A stretch of DNA of 6,305 nucleotides, taken from assembly GCA_036274895.1 (NCBI GenBank), contig DASUEU010000003.1, forward strand, positions 1 through 6,305. Reading direction: 5' to 3'. The notes beneath the pieces were generated by a model. The model ran no database searches. It was given only the letters and a program-made list of their open reading frames with translations, and was not told the origin of the DNA. Of the stretch, positions 1-6,188 are shown in pieces; within the stretch, counting starts at the first letter, position 1, and the number at the start of each line of letters is the position of its first letter. Source of the stretch: CALMKX01 sp036274895. Its GTDB lineage: Bacteria; Acidobacteriota; Thermoanaerobaculia; Multivoradales; SZUA-115. A program made the position numbers and the translations under genes.

Positions 1-1551
1 CGCGAAGCCGCTCTCGAGGTCGAGCTCGCCGCCGTCGCTCATCGCGGTCGCCTGTCCGGCCGGTTCGGTCGAGCCGTCGTGCTGGATGCGCGGCGCGTCG
101 CCGGCCTCCTGCAGGTTCATGCCGAAGTCCACGAGGTTGACCACGATCTGGACGTGCCCCTGCGGCTGCATGTCGCCGCCCATCACGCCGAAGGCGGCCA
201 CGGGCTTGCCGTCCTTCGTGAGGAACGCGGGAATGATCGTCTGGAACGGGCGCTTGCCGGGCGCGTAGCAGTTCGCGTGGCCCTCGACGAGCGAGAACAT
301 CTCGCCGCGGTTCTGCAGCATGAAGCCCAGCCCGGGCGGCGCCATGCCGGAGCCCATGCCGCGGTAGTTGCTCTGGATCAGCGAGACCATGCGTCGCTCG
401 GAGTCGGCCACGGTCAGGTAGATGGTGTCCCCTTGGTCGAGGGCAGGGTTGCCCGCATCGACGCGGCGGGCGGCGCGGCGGGGGTCGATCTCGGACCGGC
501 GCTTGGCGGCGTACTCCTTCGACGCCAGGCCGGCCACCGGCAGCTGCGCCCAGGCCGGGTCCGCGTACCAGCGGGCGCGGTCCTCGAAGGCGATCTTCTT
601 GGCCTCTACGAAGGCGTGCACGTGCTCCGGGCTGCCGAAGCCCATGGCCGCGACGTCGAAGCCCTCGAGCAGGTTCAAGATCTGGAGGGTGGCGAGGCCC
701 TGGGTGTTGGGGGGTAGCTGCCAGACCTCGTAGCCGCGGTAGGAGGAGCCGATCGGCTCCACCCACTCCGAGCGATGGGCGGCGAGGTCCTCGACCTTGA
801 GATACCCCCCCTGCCCGACCACCGCCTTCTCGATCGCCCGGGCGATCTCGCCGCGGTAGAAGGCGTCGCGGCCTTCTTTGGCCAGTAGCTCGAGGGACCT
901 CGCCAGGTCCGGGTTCTTGAAGATCTCCCCCTTGCGAGGCGCCTTCCCTCCCGGCATGTAGGTGGCTTCGAAGCCCGGGTACTTGCCCAGCAAGGGGACG
1001 CTGCGGCCCCAGTAGTAGGCGATCAGCTCGGAGAGCGGGAAGCCCTCCCGCGCGTAGCGGATGGCCGGGGCCAGCACCTGCTCCATGGGCAGCTTGCCGA
1101 AGCGGGCGTGGAGCTCGTACCAGCCGTCCACGGCCCCCGGCACCGTCACCGGCAGGGGGCCGTGGCTGGGCATCTTGGTCAGGCCCTTGGCCTTGAGCTC
1201 GGCGAGCGTCAGCGACTTGGGCGAGCGCCCGCTGGCGTTCAGGCCGTGGAGCTTGCCGGTGGCCGGGTCCCAGACCATGGCGAAGAGGTCACCGCCCAGG
1301 CCGCAGCCGGTCGGCTCGGTCAGGGCCAGCATGGCGTTGGCGGCGATGGCGGCATCGACGGCGTTGCCGCCGGCCTTGAGCACGTCCAGCGCCGCCTGGG
1401 TGGCGAGCGGCTGGCTGGTGGCCGCCATGCCGTGGCGGGCGATCACCTCCGAGCGGCCGGCGAAGCCCAGGCCGGTGACGCGGTCGAAGCCATAGCCGCC
1501 CAGGGAGACGGCGGCCACGATCAGGGTCAACAGGATGAGGCGGTGGGGCAT
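1..1551 (-). CDS. ggt: Gamma-glutamyltransferase, YwrD-like subtype, 3' end cut by window edge
   Basis: This is an Ntn-hydrolase of the gamma-glutamyltransferase family, which is made as a precursor, cleaves itself before a threonine, and transfers or hydrolyses gamma-glutamyl groups, usually in the periplasm. The first 517 codons are present; by family pattern about 50-60 C-terminal residues lie beyond the edge. Residues 4-18 form a short hydrophobic signal-like segment after Arg4, without a clear cleavage site. Family motifs are GGNAVDAAIA (61-70), TEPTGCGLGGD (78-88), the nucleophile region GDTIYLTVAD (374-383) with Thr376 as predicted processing site and nucleophile, QSNYRGMGSG (393-402), GKRPFQTIIP (432-441) and GVMGGDMQPQGHVQ (455-468). 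The E. coli-type TTH at the nucleophile, the FREMAP arginine and the GKRP-x-SS serines are not seen. This pattern resembles the YwrD-like branch, so glutathione need not be the substrate. The ATG at 1551 is chosen for its AAGGAG ribosome-binding site and the signal-like N-terminus. The gene diverges from the AAA+ cluster. Confidence 0.93.
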   Translation of the reverse strand, partial: MPHRLILLTLIVAAVSLGGYGFDRVTGLGFAGRSEVIARHGMAATSQPLATQAALDVLKAGGNAVDAAIAANAMLALTEPTGCGLGGDLFAMVWDPATGKLHGLNASGRSPKSLTLAELKAKGLTKMPSHGPLPVTVPGAVDGWYELHARFGKLPMEQVLAPAIRYAREGFPLSELIAYYWGRSVPLLGKYPGFEATYMPGGKAPRKGEIFKNPDLARSLELLAKEGRDAFYRGEIARAIEKAVVGQGGYLKVEDLAAHRSEWVEPIGSSYRGYEVWQLPPNTQGLATLQILNLLEGFDVAAMGFGSPEHVHAFVEAKKIAFEDRARWYADPAWAQLPVAGLASKEYAAKRRSEIDPRRAARRVDAGNPALDQGDTIYLTVADSERRMVSLIQSNYRGMGSGMAPPGLGFMLQNRGEMFSLVEGHANCYAPGKRPFQTIIPAFLTKDGKPVAAFGVMGGDMQPQGHVQIVVNLVDFGMNLQEAGDAPRIQHDGSTEPAGQATAMSDGGELDLESGFA

Positions 1552-1557
1552 GGTGGG

Positions 1558-1563
1558 CTCCTT
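1558..1563 (-). promoter_or_regulatory. Shine-Dalgarno of the gamma-glutamyltransferase gene
   Basis: AAGGAG on the minus strand lies six bases before the ATG at 1551. It supports that start over internal ones. Confidence 0.8.
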
Positions 1564-1580
1564 GGTCGGCAAGAACCGAA

Positions 1581-1835
1581 CGCGAGGGGTTAAGACTCCA
1601 CGCTACGTAAACACGTCCCTGACGGGACGGAGGAGAGACGATAGTCGGACACGACCGATCCCTCCCCCGTTGTCATCCTGAGCGCAGCGAAGGATCTGGT
1701 CGGAGGGCCTTGGTTCCCTTCCCCCGGGTCCTTCGCTACGCTCAGGACGACAACGGCGCCGAGAGTGCCCGGCTCACCCCCCTCCCCGTCCCGCCAGGGA
1801 CGTGTTTCAGTAGCGTGGGGTTTTAGCCCCTCGCG
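1581..1835. repeat. 255-bp nested inverted repeat with ~50-bp arms (MITE-like)
   Basis: The left arm (1581-1630) and the reverse complement of the right arm (1786-1835) match at 44 of 50 positions without gaps, starting CGCGAGGGG and including CCACGCTAC and AAACACGTCCCTG. Each arm also holds its own small hairpin (CGTCCC-4 nt-GGGACG on the left, CGTCCC-GCCA-GGGACG on the right). A second inverted repeat at 1669-1754 sits almost exactly at the centre. No open reading frame with family motifs and no obvious flanking target duplication is seen. The size, arms and lack of coding capacity fit a non-autonomous mobile element or two converging copies of a dispersed repeat. It fills most of the space between two divergent genes, so it may also carry their promoters. 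Confidence 0.8.
1669..1754. repeat. Inner inverted repeat of the GTCATCCTGAGCG type
   Basis: Left arm 1669-1695 starts GTTGTCATCCTGAGCG; right arm 1728-1754 is its reverse complement with 24 of 27 positions matching, around a 32-base spacer. Units of this kind (TCATCCTGAGCG followed by AGCGAAGGA) are, from general familiarity, widespread in intergenic DNA of many environmental bacteria. The pair could form a long hairpin in either transcript. Because it lacks a T-tract it is not a clear terminator, and it lies upstream of both flanking genes. Confidence 0.85.
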
Positions 1836-1969
1836 ACACGTCGCCGCACTCCAAAGCTCGTCAACGGCAGCAGCAGTACCTGCCGGCGAGTCTAGCCCGG
1901 CCGAGAGGGAATTCACCCGCTCTTCGATGAATAGCGGTCCCCCCGCCGCCGTATCATTCCCCCTCTGTC
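1836..1969 (+). promoter_or_regulatory. Upstream region of the AAA+ gene, possible -10 and no Shine-Dalgarno
   Basis: This stretch holds a small hairpin (CGGCAG 1865-1870, CTGCCG 1880-1885) and a TATCAT at 1952-1957 that resembles a -10 box (5 of 6 to TATAAT). If used, transcription would begin within a few bases of the ATG at 1970, giving a nearly leaderless mRNA, in keeping with the absence of a purine-rich ribosome-binding site there. No convincing -35 box is seen at 16-18 bp spacing. This is a weak prediction. Confidence 0.3.
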
Positions 1970-4900
1970 ATGGAAGCCGCCCTTCTTCTCCTCGCCCTCG
2001 GTCTCGTGCTGGCCGGGATCTCCGGATGGCTGCGCCGCCGGCGCGCGGCGCCGGTTGGGGACGGCGGCCGGCGGGCGGTGTACGAGGCCGCTCAGAGGCT
2101 CGCCCCCCTGCTCGAGACCATCGCCCACCCGCGGGATCTCCTGGGCCTGCCGGACTTCCACCAGGGTGTGGCCGCGCTCGAGGCCGCCGGGGCCACCGAG
2201 GCCACCCTGGTCAGCGACGCCCTGGGCGACAACAGCGCCGTGGCCTGCCTGGCTCTCGAAGCCCTGACCCGCCGCCGGGCCGGGGCCGAGGCGATCCTCG
2301 AGGGCCTCGCCCACCTGCGGCCGGCTCCCTTCTGGTTCGCCCTGCGCGCCATCGCCGCCGCGACCGAGCCCGGCGCGCCCATGATCGGCCCGGTGCTGGT
2401 CGCCTTGGACGACAGCTTCCGCTGGGACATCAACCGCCTCTACTTCACCGCCCTCGAGGAGACCTTGCGCGAGCGCCTCGCCGGCCGCGAGCCCCTCTCC
2501 TTCTGCGGTGCCCTGGCCGAGCTGCCGCCCGAGAAGGAAGAGGACCTCGAAGCCATCCTCAAGAAGCTGCCCCGGGACTTGGGAGGCCCCCTCGCCGCCG
2601 AGCTGGCCGGGCGGGAGCGCACCGCCGTCGACCGCGAGTTCTTCGAGGGGATCGGCCGGCTGTGGAAGGCCGAAGGCCAGCTCTTCGCCGAGCCGGTGAT
2701 CGAGCATCCGGCCGTGCTCGCCCAGGCGGCCCGGGTGGAGGACTGGCTGTGCGCCGAGCGGGCCCGCCCGGTGCTTCTGGTGGGTGAGCCCGGGGTGGGC
2801 AAGACCTCGCTGGTTCGGCTGGTCGCCGGCCGCCTGCTCGAGCGGGGGTACCACTTCTTCGAGGCCGGGGCAAGCGAGCTGCTGGCCGGCCAGAGCTACC
2901 TGGGCGAGCTCGAAGAGAGGCTGCGCCAGCTGTGGAAGCGCCTCGAAGGCACCGCCAAGCTGGTGTGGTACGTGCCGGATTTCCACCAACTGCGCGACGC
3001 CGGCCGCCACCGCTACCAGAGCTCCGGCCTACTCGACGTCCTGCTGCCCCACTTCGAGACCGGCCGCCTGCGGGTGCTCGCCGAGGTGCAGCCCGTCCCC
3101 CTGCAGCGCCTGCTGATCGAGAAGCCTCGGCTGACCGCCGCCTTCGAGGTGCTGCGGCTCGAGCCCCTGGGCGAGGCCGCCACGCTCGAGCTGGCCCGCC
3201 GCTGGATCGCGCGTCATTCCTATCCCGAGGAAGGGCCCTGGCTCGACGCCGGGCTGCTGGGCGAGGCCTGGCAGCTGGCGCAGCAATTCCTGTCCGTCAA
3301 GGCCGCTCCGGGCAACCTGATGGAGCTGCTCCAGGCGACCCGCCAGCGGCACCGCGCGGCGAACCAGGACGGCCCCCAGCAAGGCCCATCGGCGAGCCCG
3401 GGCGTCGAGGATCTGCTGGCCGCCCTCTCGCAGCTCACCGGCTTGCCGGCGTCGATCCTCGACGAGCGCCAGGGCCTGGACCTCGGCGCCCTGCGCCGCC
3501 TCTTCGAGAGCCGGGTGATGGGCCAGCCCGAGGCCATCGAGTGCCTGCTCGAGCGCATCGCCATGATCAAGGCCGGGGTTTGCGACCCGTCGCGGCCCCT
3601 GGGCGTGTTCCTCTTCGCCGGCCCCACCGGCACCGGCAAGACCGAGATCGCCAAGACCTTGGCCGAGTTCCTCTTCGGCACCGCCGACCGGCTGATCCGC
3701 CTCGACATGAGCGAGATCCAGACCGCCGACGCGCTCCACCGCATCGTCGGTCAGACCGGCGAGGAGCGGCCCCTGGGCGGCGCCCTGGTCGATCAGATCC
3801 GCCGCCAGCCCTTCTCGGTGCTGCTGCTCGACGAGGCCGAGAAGGCCCACCCCAACGTCTGGGACCTCTTCCTCCAGGTCTTCGACGACGGCCGCTTGAC
3901 CGACGCCCAGGGCGCCGTGGCCGACTTCCGCCATGCCATCGTGATCATGACCTCGAACCTGGGCGGCATCGTGGCCGCCGGGCCGGGCCTGGGCTTCGGC
4001 TCGACCGGCGCCGTCTTCTCGGCCGAGGAGGCGCACCGGGCTCTCGGCCGCTTCTTCCGCAAGGAGCTGATCAACCGCATCGACCGGGTGGTGGTCTTCC
4101 GGCCCCTGCCGCGGGAGGTGATGCGCAAGATCCTCGACCGCGAGCTGGGCCTCGCCTTCCAGCGCCGCGGCCTGCGCAACCGGGCGTGGGCGGTGGAGTG
4201 GAGCGAGGAGGCCGTGGACTTCCTGCTCGAGAAAGGCTTCAGCCCGGACCTCGGGGCCCGCCCCCTGCGCCGGGCCATCGAGCAGCACCTGCTCGCTCCC
4301 CTGGCCCTCGCCACCGTCCACCGCGAGCTGCCCCAGGGCGAACAGTTCCTCTTCCTGTCGAGCGACGGCCAGCGCCTGACGGTGGAGTTCGTCGATCCCG
4401 ACGCCTCCGGCCCCGACGCTCCCGCCGCGCGGGAGCCCCAGGCCCAGGGTCCCACCCTGCTCAGCATCGCCCGCGAGCCGCGGGGCGACGCCGCCGAGGT
4501 GGCTGTGCTCGAGGAGCGCTTCGCCAAGCTGGCCGCCTGCCTCGACGCGGCAGCCTGGCGCGAGAAGAAGGAGCTGGCCCTGTCGATGACCTCGCTGGCC
4601 GACTTCTGGAGCTCACCGGAGCGCTTCGCCATCCTCGGCCAGGCCGAGTACCTGGACCGCATCGCCTCGGGCTTCAAGACCGCTCGCTCGCTGCTCGACC
4701 GGCTGCGCGGCGGCCGGGGCCGTGACCGCGTGCCCCCCAAGCTGGCCGGGCGCCTGGCCGAGCAGCTCGACCTGCTCGAGGGGGCCGTGGCGGCCCTCGA
4801 GGCCGGCCGTAGCTGGGAGGCTTTCCTGCTGGTCGAGCCCGGCGCCGGCGCGCGCGAGCCCGGGGCCGCGGCCAACGACTTCGCGGCCGAGGTCGCCGGC

Positions 4901-5314
4901 ATGTACCGGGCCTGGGCCCAACGCCGCAACATGCGCCTGACCGAGCTCGAGGAGCGCTTGCCGCCCCACGGCCCCTTCCGCTTCCTGGCGGGGATCTCCG
5001 GCTTCGCCGCCCTGGACGAGCTGGCCGACGAGGACGGCCTCCACGTGCTCGAGACGCCCGCCGGGGACAAGAGCTTCCATCGCTGCCAGGTGCGGGTGCG
5101 CGTGGCCCCCCAGCCCGACCACGCGGCCGGCCAAGCGGCTCGCGAGCTCGCCCAGGCGGCCCGCGCGGCCTTCGCCGCGGCCGACGGCGGCCGCCCCCGC
5201 ATCGTGCGCCGCTACCGGCGTCTGCCCTCGCCCCTGGTGCGCGATAGTGTACGGGGCTGGCGCACCGGTCGCCTGGACCTGGTGCTCTACGGCCGCTTCG
5301 ACCTGATCGAGTGA
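1970..5314 (+). CDS. Membrane-anchored double-AAA+ ClpA/ClpB-like protein fused to a GGQ-less RF2-like domain
   Basis: This is a 1114-residue protein. Residues 3-21 form one hydrophobic helix followed by RRRR (22-25), predicting a membrane anchor with the rest in the cytosol. Residues 30-235 are helical and do not resemble the Clp N domain. AAA1 has Walker A GEPGVGKT (272-279) and pore tyrosine Y310, but its Walker B reads VPDFHQL (335-341) and the arginine-finger site reads TAAF (389-392). There is no ClpB middle coiled coil. AAA2 has Walker A GPTGTGKT (551-558), Walker B LLLDE (618-622), sensor-1 N663, arginine finger R703 in NRID, and sensor-2 R764 in GAR; GYVG is absent. From about 842 the protein matches RF2: DFWSSPER (878-885), a GAG segment (958-960), MYRAWA (978-983), GLHVLETPAGD (1023-1033), and a C-terminus like RF2's. 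The GGQ domain is missing. It probably unfolds proteins using ATP; the RF2 part may bind ribosomes (inference). The ATG is the first after an in-frame stop at 1928. It heads a three-gene operon. Confidence 0.93.
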   Translation: MEAALLLLALGLVLAGISGWLRRRRAAPVGDGGRRAVYEAAQRLAPLLETIAHPRDLLGLPDFHQGVAALEAAGATEATLVSDALGDNSAVACLALEALTRRRAGAEAILEGLAHLRPAPFWFALRAIAAATEPGAPMIGPVLVALDDSFRWDINRLYFTALEETLRERLAGREPLSFCGALAELPPEKEEDLEAILKKLPRDLGGPLAAELAGRERTAVDREFFEGIGRLWKAEGQLFAEPVIEHPAVLAQAARVEDWLCAERARPVLLVGEPGVGKTSLVRLVAGRLLERGYHFFEAGASELLAGQSYLGELEERLRQLWKRLEGTAKLVWYVPDFHQLRDAGRHRYQSSGLLDVLLPHFETGRLRVLAEVQPVPLQRLLIEKPRLTAAFEVLRLEPLGEAATLELARRWIARHSYPEEGPWLDAGLLGEAWQLAQQFLSVKAAPGNLMELLQATRQRHRAANQDGPQQGPSASPGVEDLLAALSQLTGLPASILDERQGLDLGALRRLFESRVMGQPEAIECLLERIAMIKAGVCDPSRPLGVFLFAGPTGTGKTEIAKTLAEFLFGTADRLIRLDMSEIQTADALHRIVGQTGEERPLGGALVDQIRRQPFSVLLLDEAEKAHPNVWDLFLQVFDDGRLTDAQGAVADFRHAIVIMTSNLGGIVAAGPGLGFGSTGAVFSAEEAHRALGRFFRKELINRIDRVVVFRPLPREVMRKILDRELGLAFQRRGLRNRAWAVEWSEEAVDFLLEKGFSPDLGARPLRRAIEQHLLAPLALATVHRELPQGEQFLFLSSDGQRLTVEFVDPDASGPDAPAAREPQAQGPTLLSIAREPRGDAAEVAVLEERFAKLAACLDAAAWREKKELALSMTSLADFWSSPERFAILGQAEYLDRIASGFKTARSLLDRLRGGRGRDRVPPKLAGRLAEQLDLLEGAVAALEAGRSWEAFLLVEPGAGAREPGAAANDFAAEVAGMYRAWAQRRNMRLTELEERLPPHGPFRFLAGISGFAALDELADEDGLHVLETPAGDKSFHRCQVRVRVAPQPDHAAGQAARELAQAARAAFAAADGGRPRIVRRYRRLPSPLVRDSVRGWRTGRLDLVLYGRFDLIE

Positions 5315-5325
5315 GAACACCGAAC

Positions 5326-5330
5326 GGAGG
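5326..5330 (+). promoter_or_regulatory. Shine-Dalgarno of the SCP2-like gene
   Basis: GGAGG ends five bases before the ATG at 5336, in the 21-bp gap after the AAA+ stop codon. It fixes the start and supports co-transcription. Confidence 0.8.
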
Positions 5331-5335
5331 TCACG

Positions 5336-5746
5336 ATGGAGCTTTTCGACGGGGAATGGGCGTTCCGTTGGGCGTTGGCGATCCGCGAGTCCGAGGGCTA
5401 CCGGCAGGCCGGGGCCACCTGGCGCCAGGCCATCGCGCTGGAGGTGATCGAGGACGGGAGGAGCCGTGCCGTGTGGGCGGACCTCTTCGAGGGCACCTGC
5501 CGGGAGGCGCGGGAGGCTTCTCCCGAGGATCTGGCGAGCGCCCCGGTGGTGCTCTCGGGCGAACGGGCGGTCTGGGACGACCTGGTCGCCGGTCGGCAGG
5601 ATGCGCTGGTGGCCCTGATGTCCGGCCGGCTGCGGGTGGGACGGGGCTCCCTGTTCGCCCTGATGCCCTACGCCCAGGCGGCCAAGGAGCTGGTGCTGGC
5701 GGCGCGGAGGGCCTCCACCACGACGACCGCCCAGGAGGAAGCCTGA
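5336..5746 (+). CDS. SCP2 sterol-binding-like domain protein
   Basis: This is a 136-residue soluble protein without signal peptide or membrane segment. Its second half follows the SCP2 fold pattern: VVLSGERAVWDDLVAGRQDA (71-90), then LMSGRLRVGRGSLFALMPY (94-112), matching the family's 'hydrophobic strand, W, small loop, MSGKL-K/R-V-x-G' core and closing helix. The first half (GEWAF 6-10, YRQAGATWR 22-30) also resembles short bacterial SCP2-like proteins. SCP2 domains form a hydrophobic tunnel that binds lipids, fatty acyl groups or sterols; the ligand here is unknown. The C-terminal tail is threonine-rich (TTTT, 128-131). It starts 21 bp after the AAA+ gene and ends 2 bp before the PspC gene, so all three are probably one transcript. 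Whether it presents a lipid or acts as a partner for the AAA+ machine is not visible from sequence. Confidence 0.82.
   Translation: MELFDGEWAFRWALAIRESEGYRQAGATWRQAIALEVIEDGRSRAVWADLFEGTCREAREASPEDLASAPVVLSGERAVWDDLVAGRQDALVALMSGRLRVGRGSLFALMPYAQAAKELVLAARRASTTTTAQEEA
5733..5740 (+). promoter_or_regulatory. Shine-Dalgarno of the PspC gene, inside the SCP2 gene end
   Basis: AGGAGGAA lies within the last codons of the SCP2-like gene, eight bases before the ATG at 5749. It selects this start over the long in-frame extension that runs upstream to about 5311. Confidence 0.8.
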
Positions 5747-5748
5747 CC

Positions 5749-5943
5749 ATGGCCAATGGACTCCACCGCTCCCGCCGCCACCGCATCCTCGCTGGAGTCT
5801 GCGGCGGCCTCGCCGACTGGCTCGAATGGAGCCCCACGGTGACCCGGCTGCTCTACGTGATCCTCTCCCTGATCTCGGCGGCCTTCCCGGGGATCATCGT
5901 CTACGTCGTGCTGTGGATCGTGATGCCGGAGGAGGGGGAGTAG
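5749..5943 (+). CDS. Small PspC-domain membrane protein
   Basis: This 64-residue protein is essentially a single PspC domain. A basic start (HRSRRHR, 6-12) is followed by the family signature ILAGVCGGLADWL (13-25) and SPTVTRLLYV (28-37). Hydrophobic stretches 34-46 and 48-59 follow with the typical ending VLWIVMPEE (54-62). PspC proteins sit in the inner membrane; in enterobacteria PspC senses membrane stress in the phage-shock response, but most short PspC-domain proteins like this one are uncharacterised, and no pspA, pspB or pspF is next to it. The length is normal for stand-alone PspC domains. It begins only 2 bp after the SCP2-like stop codon, with a strong Shine-Dalgarno, so it is the last gene of the AAA+ operon. 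Its presence fits the predicted membrane anchor of the AAA+ protein and suggests a membrane-related role for the cluster. Confidence 0.92.
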   Translation: MANGLHRSRRHRILAGVCGGLADWLEWSPTVTRLLYVILSLISAAFPGIIVYVVLWIVMPEEGE

Positions 5944-5957
5944 GGCGGAGGGATCCT

Positions 5958-5982
5958 CGTTCCCACGCTCTGCGTGGGAACG
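5958..5982. repeat. Perfect hairpin repeat, CGTTCCCACGC type
   Basis: An 11-bp perfect stem (CGTTCCCACGC at 5958-5968, GCGTGGGAACG at 5972-5982) with a TCT loop starts 14 bases after the PspC stop. This sequence is familiar as a dispersed palindromic element in many bacterial genomes. No T-run follows, so it may slow RNA decay or block polymerase but is not a canonical intrinsic terminator. Confidence 0.85.
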
Positions 5983-5989
5983 CAAATCC

Positions 5990-6004
5990 GGGCGCTCCGC
6001 GCCC
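5990..6004. repeat. Short perfect hairpin GGGCGC-TCC-GCGCCC
   Basis: A 6-bp GC stem with a TCC loop follows the previous hairpin by seven bases. The two in this order look like one composite repeat unit. Confidence 0.7.
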
Positions 6005-6005
6005 T

Positions 6006-6060
6006 CCCCTCACCCCAACCCCTTCTCCCAGCCCGCCCACACCGACCTCCGGGAGAGGGG
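6006..6060. repeat. CCCCTCACCCCAACCCC-type inverted repeat
   Basis: A C-rich left half (6006-6029, ending CCCCTTCTCCC) pairs with GGGAGAGGGG (6051-6060) apart from one bulged T. This is familiar as an intergenic repeat in many bacteria. Here the loop is 21 bases, longer than the few bases I would expect. Confidence 0.7.
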
Positions 6061-6063
6061 CTT

Positions 6064-6114
6064 CGGAGGGAAAGCCATAGGAGCGCCGAGCCCCAGCTCG
6101 GCGTCTTTCCTCCG
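6064..6114. repeat. Two-level hairpin repeat centred on CGCCGAGC-CCCA-GCTCGGCG
   Basis: The inner stem is 8 bp (6084-6091 with 6096-6103). An outer stem pairs CGGAGGGAAAG (6064-6074) with CTTTCCTCCG (6105-6114), with one bulged G. The inner hairpin resembles a repeat often seen between genes of high-GC environmental bacteria. Confidence 0.75.
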
Positions 6115-6115
6115 G

Positions 6116-6131
6116 GGCCTGGTTCGAGGCC
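6116..6131. repeat. Short hairpin GGCCT-6 nt-AGGCC
   Basis: A 5-bp stem with a GGTTCG loop lies directly after the two-level hairpin and may belong to the same repeat block. Confidence 0.4.
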
Positions 6132-6188
6132 GCCCCCCGAAGTGGCTGGCACCTCGGGATTCTCCGTAGACCCTATGGAACGACCGGC

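Noticed and set aside
79..1593. Plus-strand open frames opposite the gamma-glutamyltransferase gene
   Set aside because: They have no motifs, while the minus strand reads through as a complete transferase with conserved catalytic regions.
1765..2787. 340-codon plus-strand frame from the repeat into the AAA+ gene
   Set aside because: It spans the inverted repeat and the intergenic region, its composition is low-complexity Pro/Arg/Gly, and it is out of frame with the real gene.
2932..4725. 597-codon open frame overlapping the AAA+ gene on the same strand
   Set aside because: Its product is arginine-, proline- and alanine-rich without any motif; it is a high-GC shadow of the AAA+ frame, which carries full Walker and RF2 motifs.
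5121..5132. AAGQ (residues 1052-1055) as a degenerate GGQ motif
   Set aside because: The flanking RF signature (SGxGGQxxN...SAVR) is absent and the stretch is an alanine-rich helix, so the resemblance is accidental.
3029..5202. Long minus-strand open frames opposite the AAA+ gene (430 and 469 codons)
   Set aside because: They mirror the plus-strand codons and show no recognisable domains, so they are antisense shadows of high GC.
5311..5748. In-frame N-terminal extension of the PspC protein (start near 5311)
   Set aside because: The extension runs through the SCP2-like gene in another frame, is glycine/arginine-rich, and has no PspC homology; the Shine-Dalgarno at 5733 points to the ATG at 5749.
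5958..5982. Intrinsic terminator after the PspC gene
   Set aside because: The stem is strong but is followed by CAAATCC, not a T-run, and the hairpin resembles a dispersed repeat.
6116..6131. tRNA T-arm (GGTTCGA) signal
   Set aside because: The stem geometry does not give a 5-bp stem with a 7-base TTCRANY loop, and there is no acceptor, D or anticodon arm.
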